Origin: Aeromicrobium sp. Leaf245 | GTDB taxonomy: Bacteria; Actinomycetota; Actinomycetes; Propionibacteriales; Nocardioidaceae | Reading direction: 5' to 3' | DNA: 64,000 nt | Assembly: GCF_942548115.1 (NCBI RefSeq) | Contig: NZ_OW824151.1 | Location: 310,001-374,000, forward strand | Shown here: one piece after another, positions 41,433 through 50,255 of the stretch | How the letters are laid out: each line of letters begins with the position of its first letter | How positions within the stretch are numbered: position 1 is the first letter of the stretch | Position numbers and translations under genes: made by a program | The notes under the pieces: generated by a model | Told to the model about the DNA's origin: nothing | Seen by the model: the letters and a program-made list of their open reading frames with translations, nothing else | Databases searched by the model: none

Positions 41433-42170
41433 TCAGAGCGGACGTCGGGCGAGGACGGTGTGCAGGATGCCCCGCTGCCAGCCGCCGGCCGTCGTCCAGG
41501 TGATGTCGGTGAGACCGGCACGCTCGAGCCGCGCCTGCAGCTCTGCGGTGGAGTCGTTGCGCAGCACGCTTCGCCACAGGTACCGGTAGATCGCGGGGTT
41601 GCCGCGCACCGCCACGGACAGCGGCGTGACGACGCCCCAGCAGACGGCGCTCCAGACGGCCTCGGCCGTCCGCGAGCCCTTCACGTGGTAGTCCTGCAGC
41701 GCGATCCAGCCGCCGGGGCGCACCTGGTCGGCGATGGCCGCGACCACGTCGTCACGCTGCTCCTGCGGCACGTTGCGCAGCAGGTAGGCCGCGAACGCAC
41801 CGTCGGCCGGGCCGTCGAGCTGGACCGCGGCCACACCGGGCAGGTCCTGGGCCCGCGCCTGCACGAAGCTGACGTGGTCGGGCCAGTCCTTCTCCTGCGC
41901 CTGGGCGAGCATCCCGGCCGACGCGTCGAGGCCCACGATGCGGGCGCCCGGTCCGGCGGCGTCGACCAGGGCCCGGGTGGAGAGGCCCGAGCCACAGCCG
42001 AGGTCCCACAGCGTCGGCGCCGTGCCCGTGACCGGCAGGCTCAGCACCAGTCGGCGCGCGGCGTCGCGCAACGCGTCGACGTAGCCGGGGTTGAGCGAGG
42101 TGAGCAGGTCGTAGCGGGGCGCGGCGCGGTCGAACTCGTCCGCGAGCAAGGTCCCAGAGGTCGGCTCCAC
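41433..42170 (-). CDS. crtT: CrtT-like SAM-dependent methyltransferase
   Basis: A 245-residue class I methyltransferase with motif I LWDLGCGSGLSTRALV, acidic IVGLDAS, and the later AAYLLRNVPQEQRDDVVA region. Methyltransferases of this type, called CrtT, accompany crtY and crtU in Streptomyces carotenoid clusters; the exact substrate is not established. The N-terminal EFDRAAPRYDLLTSLNPGY resembles UbiE-like enzymes, leaving a quinone substrate possible. It starts at the GTG at 42170, 26 bp after the ABC permease gene, and is part of the leftward unit. Confidence 0.8.
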   Translation of the reverse strand: MEPTSGTLLADEFDRAAPRYDLLTSLNPGYVDALRDAARRLVLSLPVTGTAPTLWDLGCGSGLSTRALVDAAGPGARIVGLDASAGMLAQAQEKDWPDHVSFVQARAQDLPGVAAVQLDGPADGAFAAYLLRNVPQEQRDDVVAAIADQVRPGGWIALQDYHVKGSRTAEAVWSAVCWGVVTPLSVAVRGNPAIYRYLWRSVLRNDSTAELQARLERAGLTDITWTTAGGWQRGILHTVLARRPL

Positions 42171-42196
42171 CCGCCCAGCCTACGGGGGTTCGCCCC

Positions 42197-43015
42197 TCAG
42201 GACCGGCGGGAGTACGCCCGCATGGTGAGCGGCCCGAACACGGCCACGAACACGCCCGAGATCACGAGGACCGTGACGATGGACCCGCCGTGCGGATCGC
42301 CGACCATGAGGCTGCGGACCGCGTCGACGAGGATCGAGACCGGGTTGTTCTCGACCGCCGGCTGCAGCCAGTCGGGCATCGTCTCGATGGGCACGAACAC
42401 GTTCGACAGGAACGTCAGCGGGAACAGGACCATCATCGAGACCCCCATCACCGACTCCGGGCTGCGCAGCTTCATGCCGAGCAGCGTCCAGATCCAGCTG
42501 ACGCTGAAGCAGAACACCAGCAGGAGCAGGACGGCCGCCACCACGCCCACGAGACCGCCGGGCGGCCGGTACCCGATGAGCATCGTGACCACCAGGATCA
42601 CGACCGAGGCCATCGTGTAGCGCAGGGTGTCGCCGAGCAGGGCCCCGACCATGAGCGACGGACGCCAGACCGGGAGGGACCGGATGCGGTCGAAGACGCC
42701 CTTCTTGATGTCGTTGTTGATGGTCATGGCCGTGTACATGGTGATCATGACGACGGTCTGCACGAGGATGCCCGGCGCCAGGTACTCCAGGTACTCACCG
42801 GTGGACCCGGCGATCGCGCCGCCGAAGATGTAGGTGAACATCAGCGTGAACAGGATCGGGAACATCGTCACGTCGAACAGCTGCTCGGGCACGTGCTTGA
42901 TCTTGAGCAGGGCCCGGTGCGTGAAGATCAGCGACGAGCCCAGCGGGCCCACCGGCTCGGGGCGCTCGCTGCTGCCGACCGCCTCGCGGACCTTGGCGTC
43001 CATGGTGGTGCTCAT
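42197..43015 (-). CDS. ABC-2 type (DrrB-like) export permease
   Basis: A 272-residue membrane protein with six helices. The central region ([20 protein letters not shown] through [21 protein letters not shown]) is diagnostic for DrrB/daunorubicin-type permeases. Its ATG overlaps the end of the ATPase gene by 4 bp. It precedes crtT on the same strand by 26 bp, so the exporter and the late carotenoid genes are probably cotranscribed. The substrate is unknown; export or membrane placement of a carotenoid or antibiotic are both possible. Confidence 0.9.
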   Translation of the reverse strand: MSTTMDAKVREAVGSSERPEPVGPLGSSLIFTHRALLKIKHVPEQLFDVTMFPILFTLMFTYIFGGAIAGSTGEYLEYLAPGILVQTVVMITMYTAMTINNDIKKGVFDRIRSLPVWRPSLMVGALLGDTLRYTMASVVILVVTMLIGYRPPGGLVGVVAAVLLLLVFCFSVSWIWTLLGMKLRSPESVMGVSMMVLFPLTFLSNVFVPIETMPDWLQPAVENNPVSILVDAVRSLMVGDPHGGSIVTVLVISGVFVAVFGPLTMRAYSRRS

Positions 43016-43983
43016 GCCGGGACCTCCGTCGTGTCGGGCTCGACGTCGGTGACGTGCTCGCCGGTGAGGGCGAGGAACACCTCGTCGAGGCTGGGCTGGC
43101 CGAGCGAGAACTCCGAGACCGCGATGCCCTGCTTGGCGACGCGCACGAGGGCATCGGGGACGCCCTGCGGCGACGGCACCGAGAACGACAGGGCGTAGGG
43201 GTCCTTCTCGAGCACGGCCTCGGCGTCGAGGGTCGCGGCCAGGACCGACGCGGCACGCTCGCGGTCGGCCTGGTCGGCCACCCGCACCTTGAGCGCCCCC
43301 GCTCCCACGGACGCCTTGAGCTCACCGGTCGTGCCCTCGGCGATCACCGTGCCGCGGTCGATCACGGCGATCCTGTCGGCCAGCTGGTCGGCCTCGTCGA
43401 GGTACTGGGTGGTGAGGAGCACCGTGGTGCCGGCGGACACGAGGGCCCGCACGATGTCCCACACCTGGTTGCGGCTGCGCGGGTCGAGACCGGTGGTGGG
43501 CTCGTCGAGGAACATCAGCTCGGGTCGCACCACGATGCTGCCGGCGATGTCGATGCGTCGACGCATGCCGCCGGAGTAGGCCTTGACCTGGCGCCCCGCG
43601 GCGTCGGTGAGGTCGAAGGCGTCGAGCAGCTGGTGGGCGCGGTCGCGGGCCGCAGCACCGCGGTACCCGTACAACCGGGCCAGCATGACCAGGTTCTCCA
43701 GACCCGTGAGGTCCTCGTCGAGCGAGGCGAACTGACCGGTCATGGCCACCTTCGATCGCACCGCGGCCGACTCGGCGACGACGTCGTGGCCGAGCACCTC
43801 GGCCCGACCGCCGTCGGGCTTGATGAGCGTGGCGAGCATGCGGATGGTGGTGGTCTTGCCGGCTCCGTTGGGCCCGAGCACGCCGTAGACGCCTCCGGCC
43901 GGGATCTGCAGGTCGACACCGTCGACCGCTCGGTTCTCGCCGAAGAGCTTGACGAGGCCCTCGGTACGGATCGCTGTGGTCAT
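43012..43983 (-). CDS. ABC transporter ATP-binding protein (DrrA-like)
   Basis: A 323-residue ATPase. Walker A is [10 protein letters not shown] near residue 38, the signature is [12 protein letters not shown], Walker B is [13 protein letters not shown], and the switch region is [15 protein letters not shown]. The extra C-terminal domain (about 220-310) and [15 protein letters not shown] fit DrrA-type antibiotic-resistance exporters. It is the first gene of the leftward unit that runs through the permease, crtT, crtU and the P450. Confidence 0.92.
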   Translation of the reverse strand: MTTAIRTEGLVKLFGENRAVDGVDLQIPAGGVYGVLGPNGAGKTTTIRMLATLIKPDGGRAEVLGHDVVAESAAVRSKVAMTGQFASLDEDLTGLENLVMLARLYGYRGAAARDRAHQLLDAFDLTDAAGRQVKAYSGGMRRRIDIAGSIVVRPELMFLDEPTTGLDPRSRNQVWDIVRALVSAGTTVLLTTQYLDEADQLADRIAVIDRGTVIAEGTTGELKASVGAGALKVRVADQADRERAASVLAATLDAEAVLEKDPYALSFSVPSPQGVPDALVRVAKQGIAVSEFSLGQPSLDEVFLALTGEHVTDVEPDTTEVPA

Positions 43984-44059
43984 GGCGACATCGTGCCACG
44001 TGTTACTGACAGGAATACAGACCTGGACTCGTGAGGTGCCCGACGGCCAGGGGACAGCA

Positions 44060-44096
44060 CGAGGCCCGGACCCCCTGGAGGAGGGTCCGGGCCTCG
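44060..44096. terminator. Terminator hairpin left of the fasciclin gene
   Basis: CGAGGCCCGGACCC at about 44060-44073 pairs with GGGTCCGGGCCTCG at 44083-44096. It lies downstream of the leftward fasciclin gene and upstream of the ABC ATPase gene, so it separates the two leftward units. Confidence 0.75.
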
Positions 44097-44148
44097 CGTC
44101 GATCAGTCGTCGGCGTGGTCGCTCACGTCGGGCTCACGACCGCGCCTC

Positions 44149-44165
44149 GATCACCTCGGGTGATC
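44149..44165. terminator. Short hairpin GATCACC-TCG-GGTGATC after the fasciclin gene
   Basis: A perfect 7-bp inverted repeat with a 3-base loop, 13 bp past the fasciclin stop. It may be a first terminator or an RNA-stabilising hairpin before the stronger one at 44060-44096. The rest of the 194-bp gap holds no gene that I can see. Confidence 0.45.
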
Positions 44166-44177
44166 GGGACTCGATGA

Positions 44178-44834
44178 TCAGGCCGGGGGCATGAGCACCG
44201 TGTCGATGAGGTACACCGTGGCGTTGGCGGTCTTGACGCCACCACAGATCACACCGGCCTGGTCGCCGACGCGGATGTTGTCGCCCTCGCCGGTGATGGT
44301 CAGCTCGGCGCCGTTGACGGTCTTGAAGGTGCCGTCGATGTCGGCGGGAGCGATCTGGTTGGGGATGACGTGGTAGGTCAGGACCGACTCGAGCGTCTTG
44401 GCGCCCTCGGGGGTGCCGAGCGTCTTGACGGTCTCCTCGGGCAGCTTGCCGAAGGCGTCGTCGACCGGCGCGAACACGGTGAACTCGCCACCGTTGAGGG
44501 TGTCGACCAGGTTCACGTCGGGGTTGAGCTCACCGGAGACGGCCGCGACGAGCGTCTTCAGCAGCGGGTTGTTGCTGGCGGCGGTGGCCACCGGGTCCTG
44601 GGCCATGCCCTCGACCGAGCCGGCGCCGTCCGGCACCTGCGCGGCGTAGTCGGCGCAGCCCGGGCCGACGAGGTCGGAACCGGCGTCGGACGCGTCCTCG
44701 GACGCGGGCGCCGAGGTCTCGTTGTCGGACGAGGAAGCGGCGTCGTCATCGCTCGAGCCGCAGGCCGCAGTGAACAGGGACAGCGAGGCCACGGCGGTGA
44801 TCGCGAGGGTCTTGCTCTTGGTCGTCGTGCGCAT
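44178..44834 (-). CDS. Fasciclin-domain lipoprotein (MPT83/MPB70-like)
   Basis: A 218-residue surface lipoprotein. The signal peptide ends with the lipobox FTAAC (lipidated Cys25) followed by an acidic Ser/Asp-rich spacer. One FAS1 domain follows from about residue 75, with [17 protein letters not shown] and [12 protein letters not shown] as the conserved H1 and H2 segments. Two further cysteines (GPGCADY and VICGGVK) frame the domain as in MPB70. AAGGAGAAGAAAC precedes the ATG. It lies 29 bp after the molybdopterin oxidoreductase gene and is probably cotranscribed with it. Confidence 0.92.
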   Translation of the reverse strand: MRTTTKSKTLAITAVASLSLFTAACGSSDDDAASSSDNETSAPASEDASDAGSDLVGPGCADYAAQVPDGAGSVEGMAQDPVATAASNNPLLKTLVAAVSGELNPDVNLVDTLNGGEFTVFAPVDDAFGKLPEETVKTLGTPEGAKTLESVLTYHVIPNQIAPADIDGTFKTVNGAELTITGEGDNIRVGDQAGVICGGVKTANATVYLIDTVLMPPA

Positions 44835-44863
44835 GTTTCTTCTCCTTGGTTGGGTGTTTCCTG

Positions 44864-46432
44864 CTACTCGACGCGGAACCTGACGTTGTGCCAGCCGGTC
44901 GATCCGTCCGGTGCGATGGGCACCCGGTCGGAAGTCTGTGTGGTGCCGTCGGCGTCGGTCGCACGCACGGTCACCTGGTGGGTCCCCTCGGTGGCGTCCT
45001 CCCACGTCCAGGACCACTGTCGCCACGTGTCGACGCCGTCGCGGTCCGCGAGCTCGACGTCCTGCCAGTCGCCGTCGTCGATCTTGACCTCGACGCGCTC
45101 GATGCCCACGGTCTGCGCCCAGGCCACGCCGCCGATGCGGACGTTGTCGCGGGGCAGCGCCTGGAAGGCCTTGGGGACGTCGATGCGGGACGACAGCTTG
45201 ATCGGCGCCTCCTCGGAGTAGCCGCGCGTCGACCAGTAGGCCTTGAAGTCCGAGAACTTCGTGACCTCGATGTCGACGAGCCACTTCGTGGCGGAGACGT
45301 AGCCGTAGAGGCCGGGGACGACCATGCGGACGGGGAAGCCGTGCTCGAGCGGCAGCGGCTCGCCGTTCATGCCGACCGCGATCAGCGCACCACGGTCGGT
45401 GTCGGTGAGCGCCTCGAGCGGGGTGCCGATGGTCATGTCGTCGGCGCTGGTGGTCTTGACGGCGTCGGCGCCGTCCTTGACCCCGGCGCGGGCCAGGAGC
45501 TCGGCCACGGGGATGCCCAGCCAGGCCGCGTTGCCCACGTAGGGGCCGCCGACCTCGTTGGAGACGCAGGTCAGGGTGATGCGGCGCTCCACGAGGCGCT
45601 CCTTGAGCAGGTCCTCGAAGGAGAGGTTGAGCTCCTGGTCGACCATGCCGTGGATGCGGAGGTTGAACGTGCTCGCGTCGACCTGCGGCACGCGCAGGGC
45701 GGTGTCGATGCGGTAGAAGTCCTTGTTCGGCGTCACGTAGGGGCTGATCCCCTTCAGCTCCACCTGGGCGCCGGCCGGCACCGCGCTGGCCGGTACGGCA
45801 GCCTTCGGGAGCTTGACCGAGGCACGGGACTCACGACCGGCACTGGAGCCGAGGAAGCGGGTGACGCCGCCGCCGATCGCCATGACGGCGCTGGCGGCCA
45901 GGACGACCTGCAGGAAGGCGCGGCGGTCGAAGCCGGCGGGCGTCTCGTCACCGACCTTCGGCGCGAGCTCGAGTGCGCTGAGGAAGCGCATCAGGAGGAA
46001 CACGCTCACGACGAGGGTGACGGCGGAGGGGATGGCGGTGACGACGACGTTGGCCGTCGAGGTGCGGTCGAGGACCGCGGTCAGGAGAGCGACGATCCCC
46101 AGCAGCGCCGTGATGCCGAGGGCGAGCCGCGGCCGACGCAGGCCCAACCAGCCGGCGACGGCCGCGGCGACCAGGAGGGTCACGGCGACGCCGCCGATGA
46201 GCACGGGCTTGTCGTTCGTCCCGAACTGCTCGATGGCGAATTCCTTGAGCGGACGGGGCACCAGGTCGATCACCCGGTTGCCGACCGACTCGATCGGCGT
46301 CGGGACGCCCAGCAGAGTGGCGACGCCCGATCCGGCTGCGACGCCTGCGACCGCAGCGAGCAGGCCCGACACGGCACCGGTCCACCACGGAGCGGTGGCC
46401 CGCGTGGTCTGGGTGGCGATCGAGTGGCTCAT
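44864..46432 (-). CDS. Membrane-anchored molybdopterin-dependent oxidoreductase (sulfite oxidase family)
   Basis: A 522-residue protein. The N-terminal part has four to five membrane helices (about residues 17-45, 76-98, 102-121, 127-152), then a possible twin-arginine-like [15 protein letters not shown] at 168-182. The sulfite-oxidase-type Mo domain follows, with the molybdenum ligand Cys289 in [11 protein letters not shown], and a C-terminal Mo-cofactor dimerisation domain ends at [12 protein letters not shown]. The electron donor is unknown. The gene starts an operon with the fasciclin lipoprotein. A palindrome (46485-46507) lies upstream. Confidence 0.9.
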   Translation of the reverse strand: MSHSIATQTTRATAPWWTGAVSGLLAAVAGVAAGSGVATLLGVPTPIESVGNRVIDLVPRPLKEFAIEQFGTNDKPVLIGGVAVTLLVAAAVAGWLGLRRPRLALGITALLGIVALLTAVLDRTSTANVVVTAIPSAVTLVVSVFLLMRFLSALELAPKVGDETPAGFDRRAFLQVVLAASAVMAIGGGVTRFLGSSAGRESRASVKLPKAAVPASAVPAGAQVELKGISPYVTPNKDFYRIDTALRVPQVDASTFNLRIHGMVDQELNLSFEDLLKERLVERRITLTCVSNEVGGPYVGNAAWLGIPVAELLARAGVKDGADAVKTTSADDMTIGTPLEALTDTDRGALIAVGMNGEPLPLEHGFPVRMVVPGLYGYVSATKWLVDIEVTKFSDFKAYWSTRGYSEEAPIKLSSRIDVPKAFQALPRDNVRIGGVAWAQTVGIERVEVKIDDGDWQDVELADRDGVDTWRQWSWTWEDATEGTHQVTVRATDADGTTQTSDRVPIAPDGSTGWHNVRFRVE

Positions 46433-46484
46433 GCACGTGATTCGGGACCGTGACGGGCCTGGATGGGTCCAGATACAAGAAAGT

Positions 46485-46507
46485 GTTCACGTCGGCGTGT
46501 CGTGAAC
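46485..46507. promoter_or_regulatory. Perfect palindrome GTTCACG-N9-CGTGAAC
   Basis: Seven-base inverted repeats at 46485-46491 and 46501-46507, centred 64 bp upstream of the molybdopterin oxidoreductase start and 86 bp upstream of the divergent gene at 46582. It is probably a dimeric-repressor or activator site acting on the leftward operon, the rightward gene, or both. No regulator gene is adjacent. Confidence 0.55.
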
Positions 46508-46581
46508 AAGATCGCGTGTCACTCGCAGTTACCTTCGGCCGCCGGTTTCCCCTGCGCTCCCAGGGTTCCTAGGCTGTCGTC

Positions 46582-48021
46582 ATGACCACGCGCGAGGGAG
46601 TGCAGTTCCGGTCCGAGAGCACGTCCGCCACGGCGAGGGAGGTCCTGGCCGATGCGCTGCGGCCCGCCGATCCGGTCGGTGCGCGCGCCGTCGAGCACGA
46701 GACGGCCTGGCGGCGGCAGTACCTCCAGCACTTCCGCCGGGCCGTGGAGGCCGGCGTCGGGGATGCGGCGGCTGCGCGATCGATCGCGGCCGAGGGGCTG
46801 CGCAGCGCGCATGCGGCCATGCGGTTCGACGACGTCGCCCTCGACGAGGCCCTGGCGGTGACGCCGCTGGACCAGGTGCTCAGCACGACCACCGTCCAGG
46901 GCGAGGCGGAGCCGGAGACCGAGCTGACCGTGCCCTACCGCGGCGAGAGGCTGGGGGGCGACGCCCTCCTTCGCCAGCTGGACGACTGGCTGGACCGTGG
47001 TGTGGTCACGCCGTCGTGCGCGGACGCGGTGCGCACCGTGCAGGCGAACCCCGACTGGCTGCGGCTCGAGGGCGACCTCGTCGTCGTGCTCGGGGCGGGG
47101 GCCGAGATGGGTCCGTACCGCGCGCTGCAGCGGTGGGGTGCCGAGGTGGCCGCCGTCGACCTGCCCCGCGCCGACGTGCAGGGCCGCATCGCCGAGGTCG
47201 CGACGGGCGGGGCGGGCCGCGTGCACGTGCCCAGTCGGATCGTGACCCACGGTCGACCCGACGGTGGGAGCGACGTCGGCGCGGACCTGGTGCGCGAGCT
47301 GCCGGCCCTCGCCCACTGGCTGGGCTCCTTCGAGTCCCGCGTCGTGCTGGGCAACTACTGCTACGCCGACGGCGGGCAGCACGTCCGGGTCTCGATGGCC
47401 GCGGACGCGCTCGCGGACCACCTGGTGCGAGAGCGCCCCGACACCGCGCTGGCCTTCCTGGCCACACCCACCGACGTGTTCGCCGTCGGTGCCGACGACG
47501 TGGCGAGGTCGGAGGCGGCGTACCGCGCCGGCCGGTTCGGTCGGATGGCTCGCCACGCCACACGCGTGGCGAGCGGCGGACGGCTCCTGCAGCGGAACTA
47601 CCCGCCCGGCGCCGACCCGGGCATCTGCGACGCCCTCGTCCCGCAGCAGGGTCCCAACTACGCGTTCGCCAAGCGGCTGCAGCGCTGGCGTGCCACGACC
47701 GCTCGCGCCGCCGGCACCACGGTGTCGCTCAACGTGGCACCGGCCACCCGCACGCGGTCGGTCGTGAAGAACAAGGCCCTGGCGGCGGCCTACGCCGGCG
47801 CGCACCGCTTCGGCGTCGAGATCTTCGACCCCGCCACGTCGAACACCCTGATGGCCGCGCTCCTGGTCCACGACCTCCGCGCCGGCCTGCCCGCCGAGGC
47901 CGAGCCGTGGCAGGACGAGGCTCGCGGCGCCGCCCACGGCGGACTCTGGACGGCGGCCTACCACCCCCGCTCCGCCCTCGGCCTCGCCGCGGTGCTGGGC
48001 GTGGGGGCGCTGCGGGGGTGA
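46582..48021 (+). CDS. Rossmann-like protein of unknown function (479 aa)
   Basis: I cannot name this protein. An N-terminal helical part (residues 1-110) is followed by a nucleotide-binding-like strand-loop-helix, LVVVLGAGAEMGPYRALQ (167-184), and an acidic strand end (VAAVDLPRADVQGRI), which suggests NAD(P) or SAM binding. The second half has conserved-looking segments such as LQRNYPPGADPGICDAL and QGPNYAFAKRLQRW. No signal peptide or membrane helix is seen before a weakly hydrophobic C-terminus (LGLAAVLGVGAL). TAGGCT at 46570-46575 is exactly 6 bases before the ATG, giving a confident leaderless start. It stands alone before the repeat region. Confidence 0.75.
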   Translation: MTTREGVQFRSESTSATAREVLADALRPADPVGARAVEHETAWRRQYLQHFRRAVEAGVGDAAAARSIAAEGLRSAHAAMRFDDVALDEALAVTPLDQVLSTTTVQGEAEPETELTVPYRGERLGGDALLRQLDDWLDRGVVTPSCADAVRTVQANPDWLRLEGDLVVVLGAGAEMGPYRALQRWGAEVAAVDLPRADVQGRIAEVATGGAGRVHVPSRIVTHGRPDGGSDVGADLVRELPALAHWLGSFESRVVLGNYCYADGGQHVRVSMAADALADHLVRERPDTALAFLATPTDVFAVGADDVARSEAAYRAGRFGRMARHATRVASGGRLLQRNYPPGADPGICDALVPQQGPNYAFAKRLQRWRATTARAAGTTVSLNVAPATRTRSVVKNKALAAAYAGAHRFGVEIFDPATSNTLMAALLVHDLRAGLPAEAEPWQDEARGAAHGGLWTAAYHPRSALGLAAVLGVGALRG

Positions 48022-48236
48022 GCCTGGGGTCGACCTGCGGCTGGGCTCGCTGGGTGGGGCTCGACCTGGGGTGCGCTGGCTCGGCTGGGTCTCGTCCTGC
48101 GGCTGCGCCTCCTCGGCTGGGTCTGGACTTGCGGCCGCGCTGCTCCGCCCGGGTCTCGGCTCGGTCTCCGAAAGGGGCCTTGACCGGCGGACGGGCTCCC
48201 GCTCGGCCGAGCCCCGGTGCCGCGGGCCGGTCCTGG

Positions 48237-48431
48237 GCCGTCGGAGGTAGGTCTCGCACCGAACCAGGCCGTCAGAGATAGGTCTCGCACCTCATCGGGC
48301 CGTCAGAGGTAGGTCTCGCACCTCAAACCGCCCGCATGCGGTGCGTCTCCTACCTCCCACTGCCCAAGACGGGTGAGAGGTAGGTAGCGCGCGGAATCGG
48401 AGCGTCAGAGGTAGAGGGCCCGCGGTATGGA
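48237..48431 (+). repeat. 31-bp repeat units with core GTCAGAGGTAGGT
   Basis: Three contiguous units start at 48237, 48268 and 48299, each beginning GCCGTC and containing GAGGTAGGTCTCGCACC with one or two changes. Two more contiguous units start at 48370 and 48401. An inverted core (CTCCTACCTCCCAC at 48347) lies between the two groups. Confidence 0.75.
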
Positions 48432-48442
48432 GGTCTGTATCC

Positions 48443-48540
48443 GCGCGCCACCCACCTCCGCCCGGCGGATAACGCGTGCCACCTACCTCTCACGGCCCGC
48501 GCCCGGCGGATAACGCGCGCCACCTACCTCTGACGGCCCC
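48443..48540 (-). repeat. Inverted copies of the GAGGTAGG repeat with CGGCGGATAACGCG
   Basis: CACCTACCTCTCACGGC at 48480-48496 and CACCTACCTCTGACGGC at 48521-48537, 41 bp apart, plus a diverged copy at 48449. Each pair is separated by CCCGGCGGATAACGCG. They are reverse complements of the units at 48237-48431 and could pair with them in RNA or a cruciform. Confidence 0.7.
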
Positions 48541-48831
48541 AACCGACACACGACGAGGCAACGAGACGGTCAGGACGCCCCGAACGCACCATCGACGTCC
48601 CCGCGCCCCGAGAACCCAGGCCGAGCACGCACCCCACCGCCGGTCGAGGCCCCTTTCGGAGCGCAGGTCGACGAGGAGCCGAGGCAGCGCAGCCGCAGGA
48701 CACGACCCAGCCGAGCAGTCGCAGCCGCACGACGAGACCCGCCCGAGCAGCGCAGCCGCACGACGAGACCCACCCGAGCAGTGGCGCCGCAGGACCAGAC
48801 CCACCCGCCGAGGCGCAGCCGCAGGGCGGAG

Positions 48832-49500
48832 TCAGAGCCGCAGCTCGGCCGCCTCGTCCAGCGACGCGCGGGAGGTGCGGTAGGAGGCGGTGGGGTGGTC
48901 GAGGTCGGGGTGGCCGAAGGAGATGCCGCACACCACCTGACGGTCGTCGTCGAGGTCGAACCACTCCCGCAGCAGCTCCGAGCGCATGGCCAGGGCCGCC
49001 TGCGCGCAGGCGCCGAGACCGAGGGCCTGGGCCGCGAGCAGGAAGGACTGCACGTACAGACCGCAGTCGATCGCGCCGTACACGCCGAGCGAGCGGGTCG
49101 TGGTGACGATCGCGACGTGCGGGGCGCCGAAGAACTCGAAGTTGCGCATCGTCTGGGCGGCGGACCCGGCCCGGTCGCCCTTCACCACGCCGACCGCCTC
49201 GTACAGCTGCCAGCCCGACTCGCGCCGACGCTCGGCGTACACGCCCTCGTAGGACTCCGGGAAGGTCAGGTCGGGGCCGAAGCGCTCGTCGTCGGCCATG
49301 GCCTGCTTGAGCCGCTCGGTCTCGCCTCCGGCGGTCACCACCACGTGCCACGGCTGCGTGTTGCACCACGACGGGGTGCGCTGCGCGGCGGTCAGCAGCC
49401 GCTCGATGGTGGCCGCCTCGACCGGTTCGTCGGTGTATCCGCGGCAGCTCCAGCGCTCCTCCAGGAGCGCCTCGAGGGCCTCGATCCGGCTCTCGCTCAT
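48832..49500 (-). CDS. Nitroreductase family protein
   Basis: A 222-residue FMN-dependent NAD(P)H oxidoreductase. RWSCRGYTDEPV at residues 15-26, AAQRTPSWCNTQPWHVVV and LGLGACAQAALA are the usual FMN-contact segments; the last is a stretch seen in BluB/nitroreductase-like proteins. It probably reduces nitroaromatics, enones or quinones. The ATG at 49500 overlaps the end of the upstream enoyl-CoA hydratase gene (ATGA). It is the last of three coupled genes and faces the repeat region. Confidence 0.87.
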   Translation of the reverse strand: MSESRIEALEALLEERWSCRGYTDEPVEAATIERLLTAAQRTPSWCNTQPWHVVVTAGGETERLKQAMADDERFGPDLTFPESYEGVYAERRRESGWQLYEAVGVVKGDRAGSAAQTMRNFEFFGAPHVAIVTTTRSLGVYGAIDCGLYVQSFLLAAQALGLGACAQAALAMRSELLREWFDLDDDRQVVCGISFGHPDLDHPTASYRTSRASLDEAAELRL

Positions 49501-50255
49501 CGGCCCACGAACCCGGCGGCGCGCTTGTCCAGGAACGCCTGGATGCCTTCCTTCGAGTCCGCCGTGTCGGCGAGCTCCCGCTGCAGGCGCAGCTCGCGGT
49601 CCAACGTCTCGTCGAGGTGGCGCAGCGTGTTGGCGGCGATGGCCTGCTTGGTGGCGGCGTACGCGGCCGTGGGGCCGTTGGCCAGCTTCGCGACCAGCTC
49701 GGCCACCTGCTCGGCGTAGTCGTCGCCGCAGCACCGGTCGATGAGTCCCATCTGCGCCGCCTCGGCGGCCGGGAGCCGCTCGCCCAGCAGCGAGAGGCGG
49801 TTGGCCCGGGCCCGACCCACCGACGCGGCGAGCAGCTCGGTCGCCCCGCCGTCGGGCATGAGGCCGATGTTGACGAACGCCTGCAGGAAGTAGGCCGACT
49901 CGTGGGCGACGGTCACGTCGGCGGCCAGCGCCACTGACATCGCGATGCCGGCGGCGGGGCCGTTCACCGCGGCCACGACCGGGCGGTCCGTCGAGACCAG
50001 TGCGCGCACGAGCCGGTTGCCGTTCTCGTGCGTGCCGCCCCGCTCGAGCCGACGCAGGTCCGCGCCGGCGCTGAAGGCACGGCCCGCGCCGGTCACCACG
50101 ACGACGCGGGCGTCGGTGGTCTCGACGGCCTCGGCGGCCCTCTCGAGCATGGCCCCGTCGAGCGCGTTCATGACGTCGGGACGGTTGAAGGTGATCGAGA
50201 GGATGCCCTCGGTGGTGTCGAGCAGCAGCTCGGTGCTGGTCGGGTCGCTCGTCAC
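49497..50255 (-). CDS. Enoyl-CoA hydratase/isomerase family protein
   Basis: A 252-residue crotonase. The first oxyanion segment is RAFSAGADLRRLE, and the second is VNGPAAGIAMSVALAADVTVA. The position of the second catalytic Glu (INIGLMPDGGATELL region) carries Asp-Gly-Gly, as in PaaG/MenB-like and isomerase-type members, so isomerase is as likely as hydratase. The GTG at 50255 is preferred because it overlaps the hydrolase stop (GTGA) and follows GGAG at 5 bases; an ATG at 50267 is the alternative. Confidence 0.87.
   Translation of the reverse strand: MTSDPTSTELLLDTTEGILSITFNRPDVMNALDGAMLERAAEAVETTDARVVVVTGAGRAFSAGADLRRLERGGTHENGNRLVRALVSTDRPVVAAVNGPAAGIAMSVALAADVTVAHESAYFLQAFVNIGLMPDGGATELLAASVGRARANRLSLLGERLPAAEAAQMGLIDRCCGDDYAEQVAELVAKLANGPTAAYAATKQAIAANTLRHLDETLDRELRLQRELADTADSKEGIQAFLDKRAAGFVGR

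Larger units (their letters stand above)
48022..48831. repeat. Non-coding inverted-repeat region, 810 bp
   Basis: No gene is supportable here; reading frames through it are low-complexity Arg/Pro/Ala strings. It is a nested inverted repeat between two convergent genes. Outer arms (about 48022-48165 and 48670-48831) carry degenerate GC-rich units with 31-32-bp spacing in opposite orientation. Next, 48166-48190 and 48637-48661 match as inverted repeats at 24 of 25 bases. The centre (48237-48540) has nine copies of a GAGGTAGG-type core. A 31-bp period is not a multiple of three, which argues against a coding origin. Confidence 0.75.

Noticed and set aside
48237-48540. Possible CRISPR array, because of regular 31-bp units
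   Set aside because: Units are contiguous without unique spacers, occur in both orientations, and no cas genes are present.
48476-48883. 135-residue Arg/Pro/Ser/Thr-rich open frame in the repeat region
   Set aside because: It is the translation of 31-bp repeats and runs into the nitroreductase gene antisense; no ribosome site or conserved segment.
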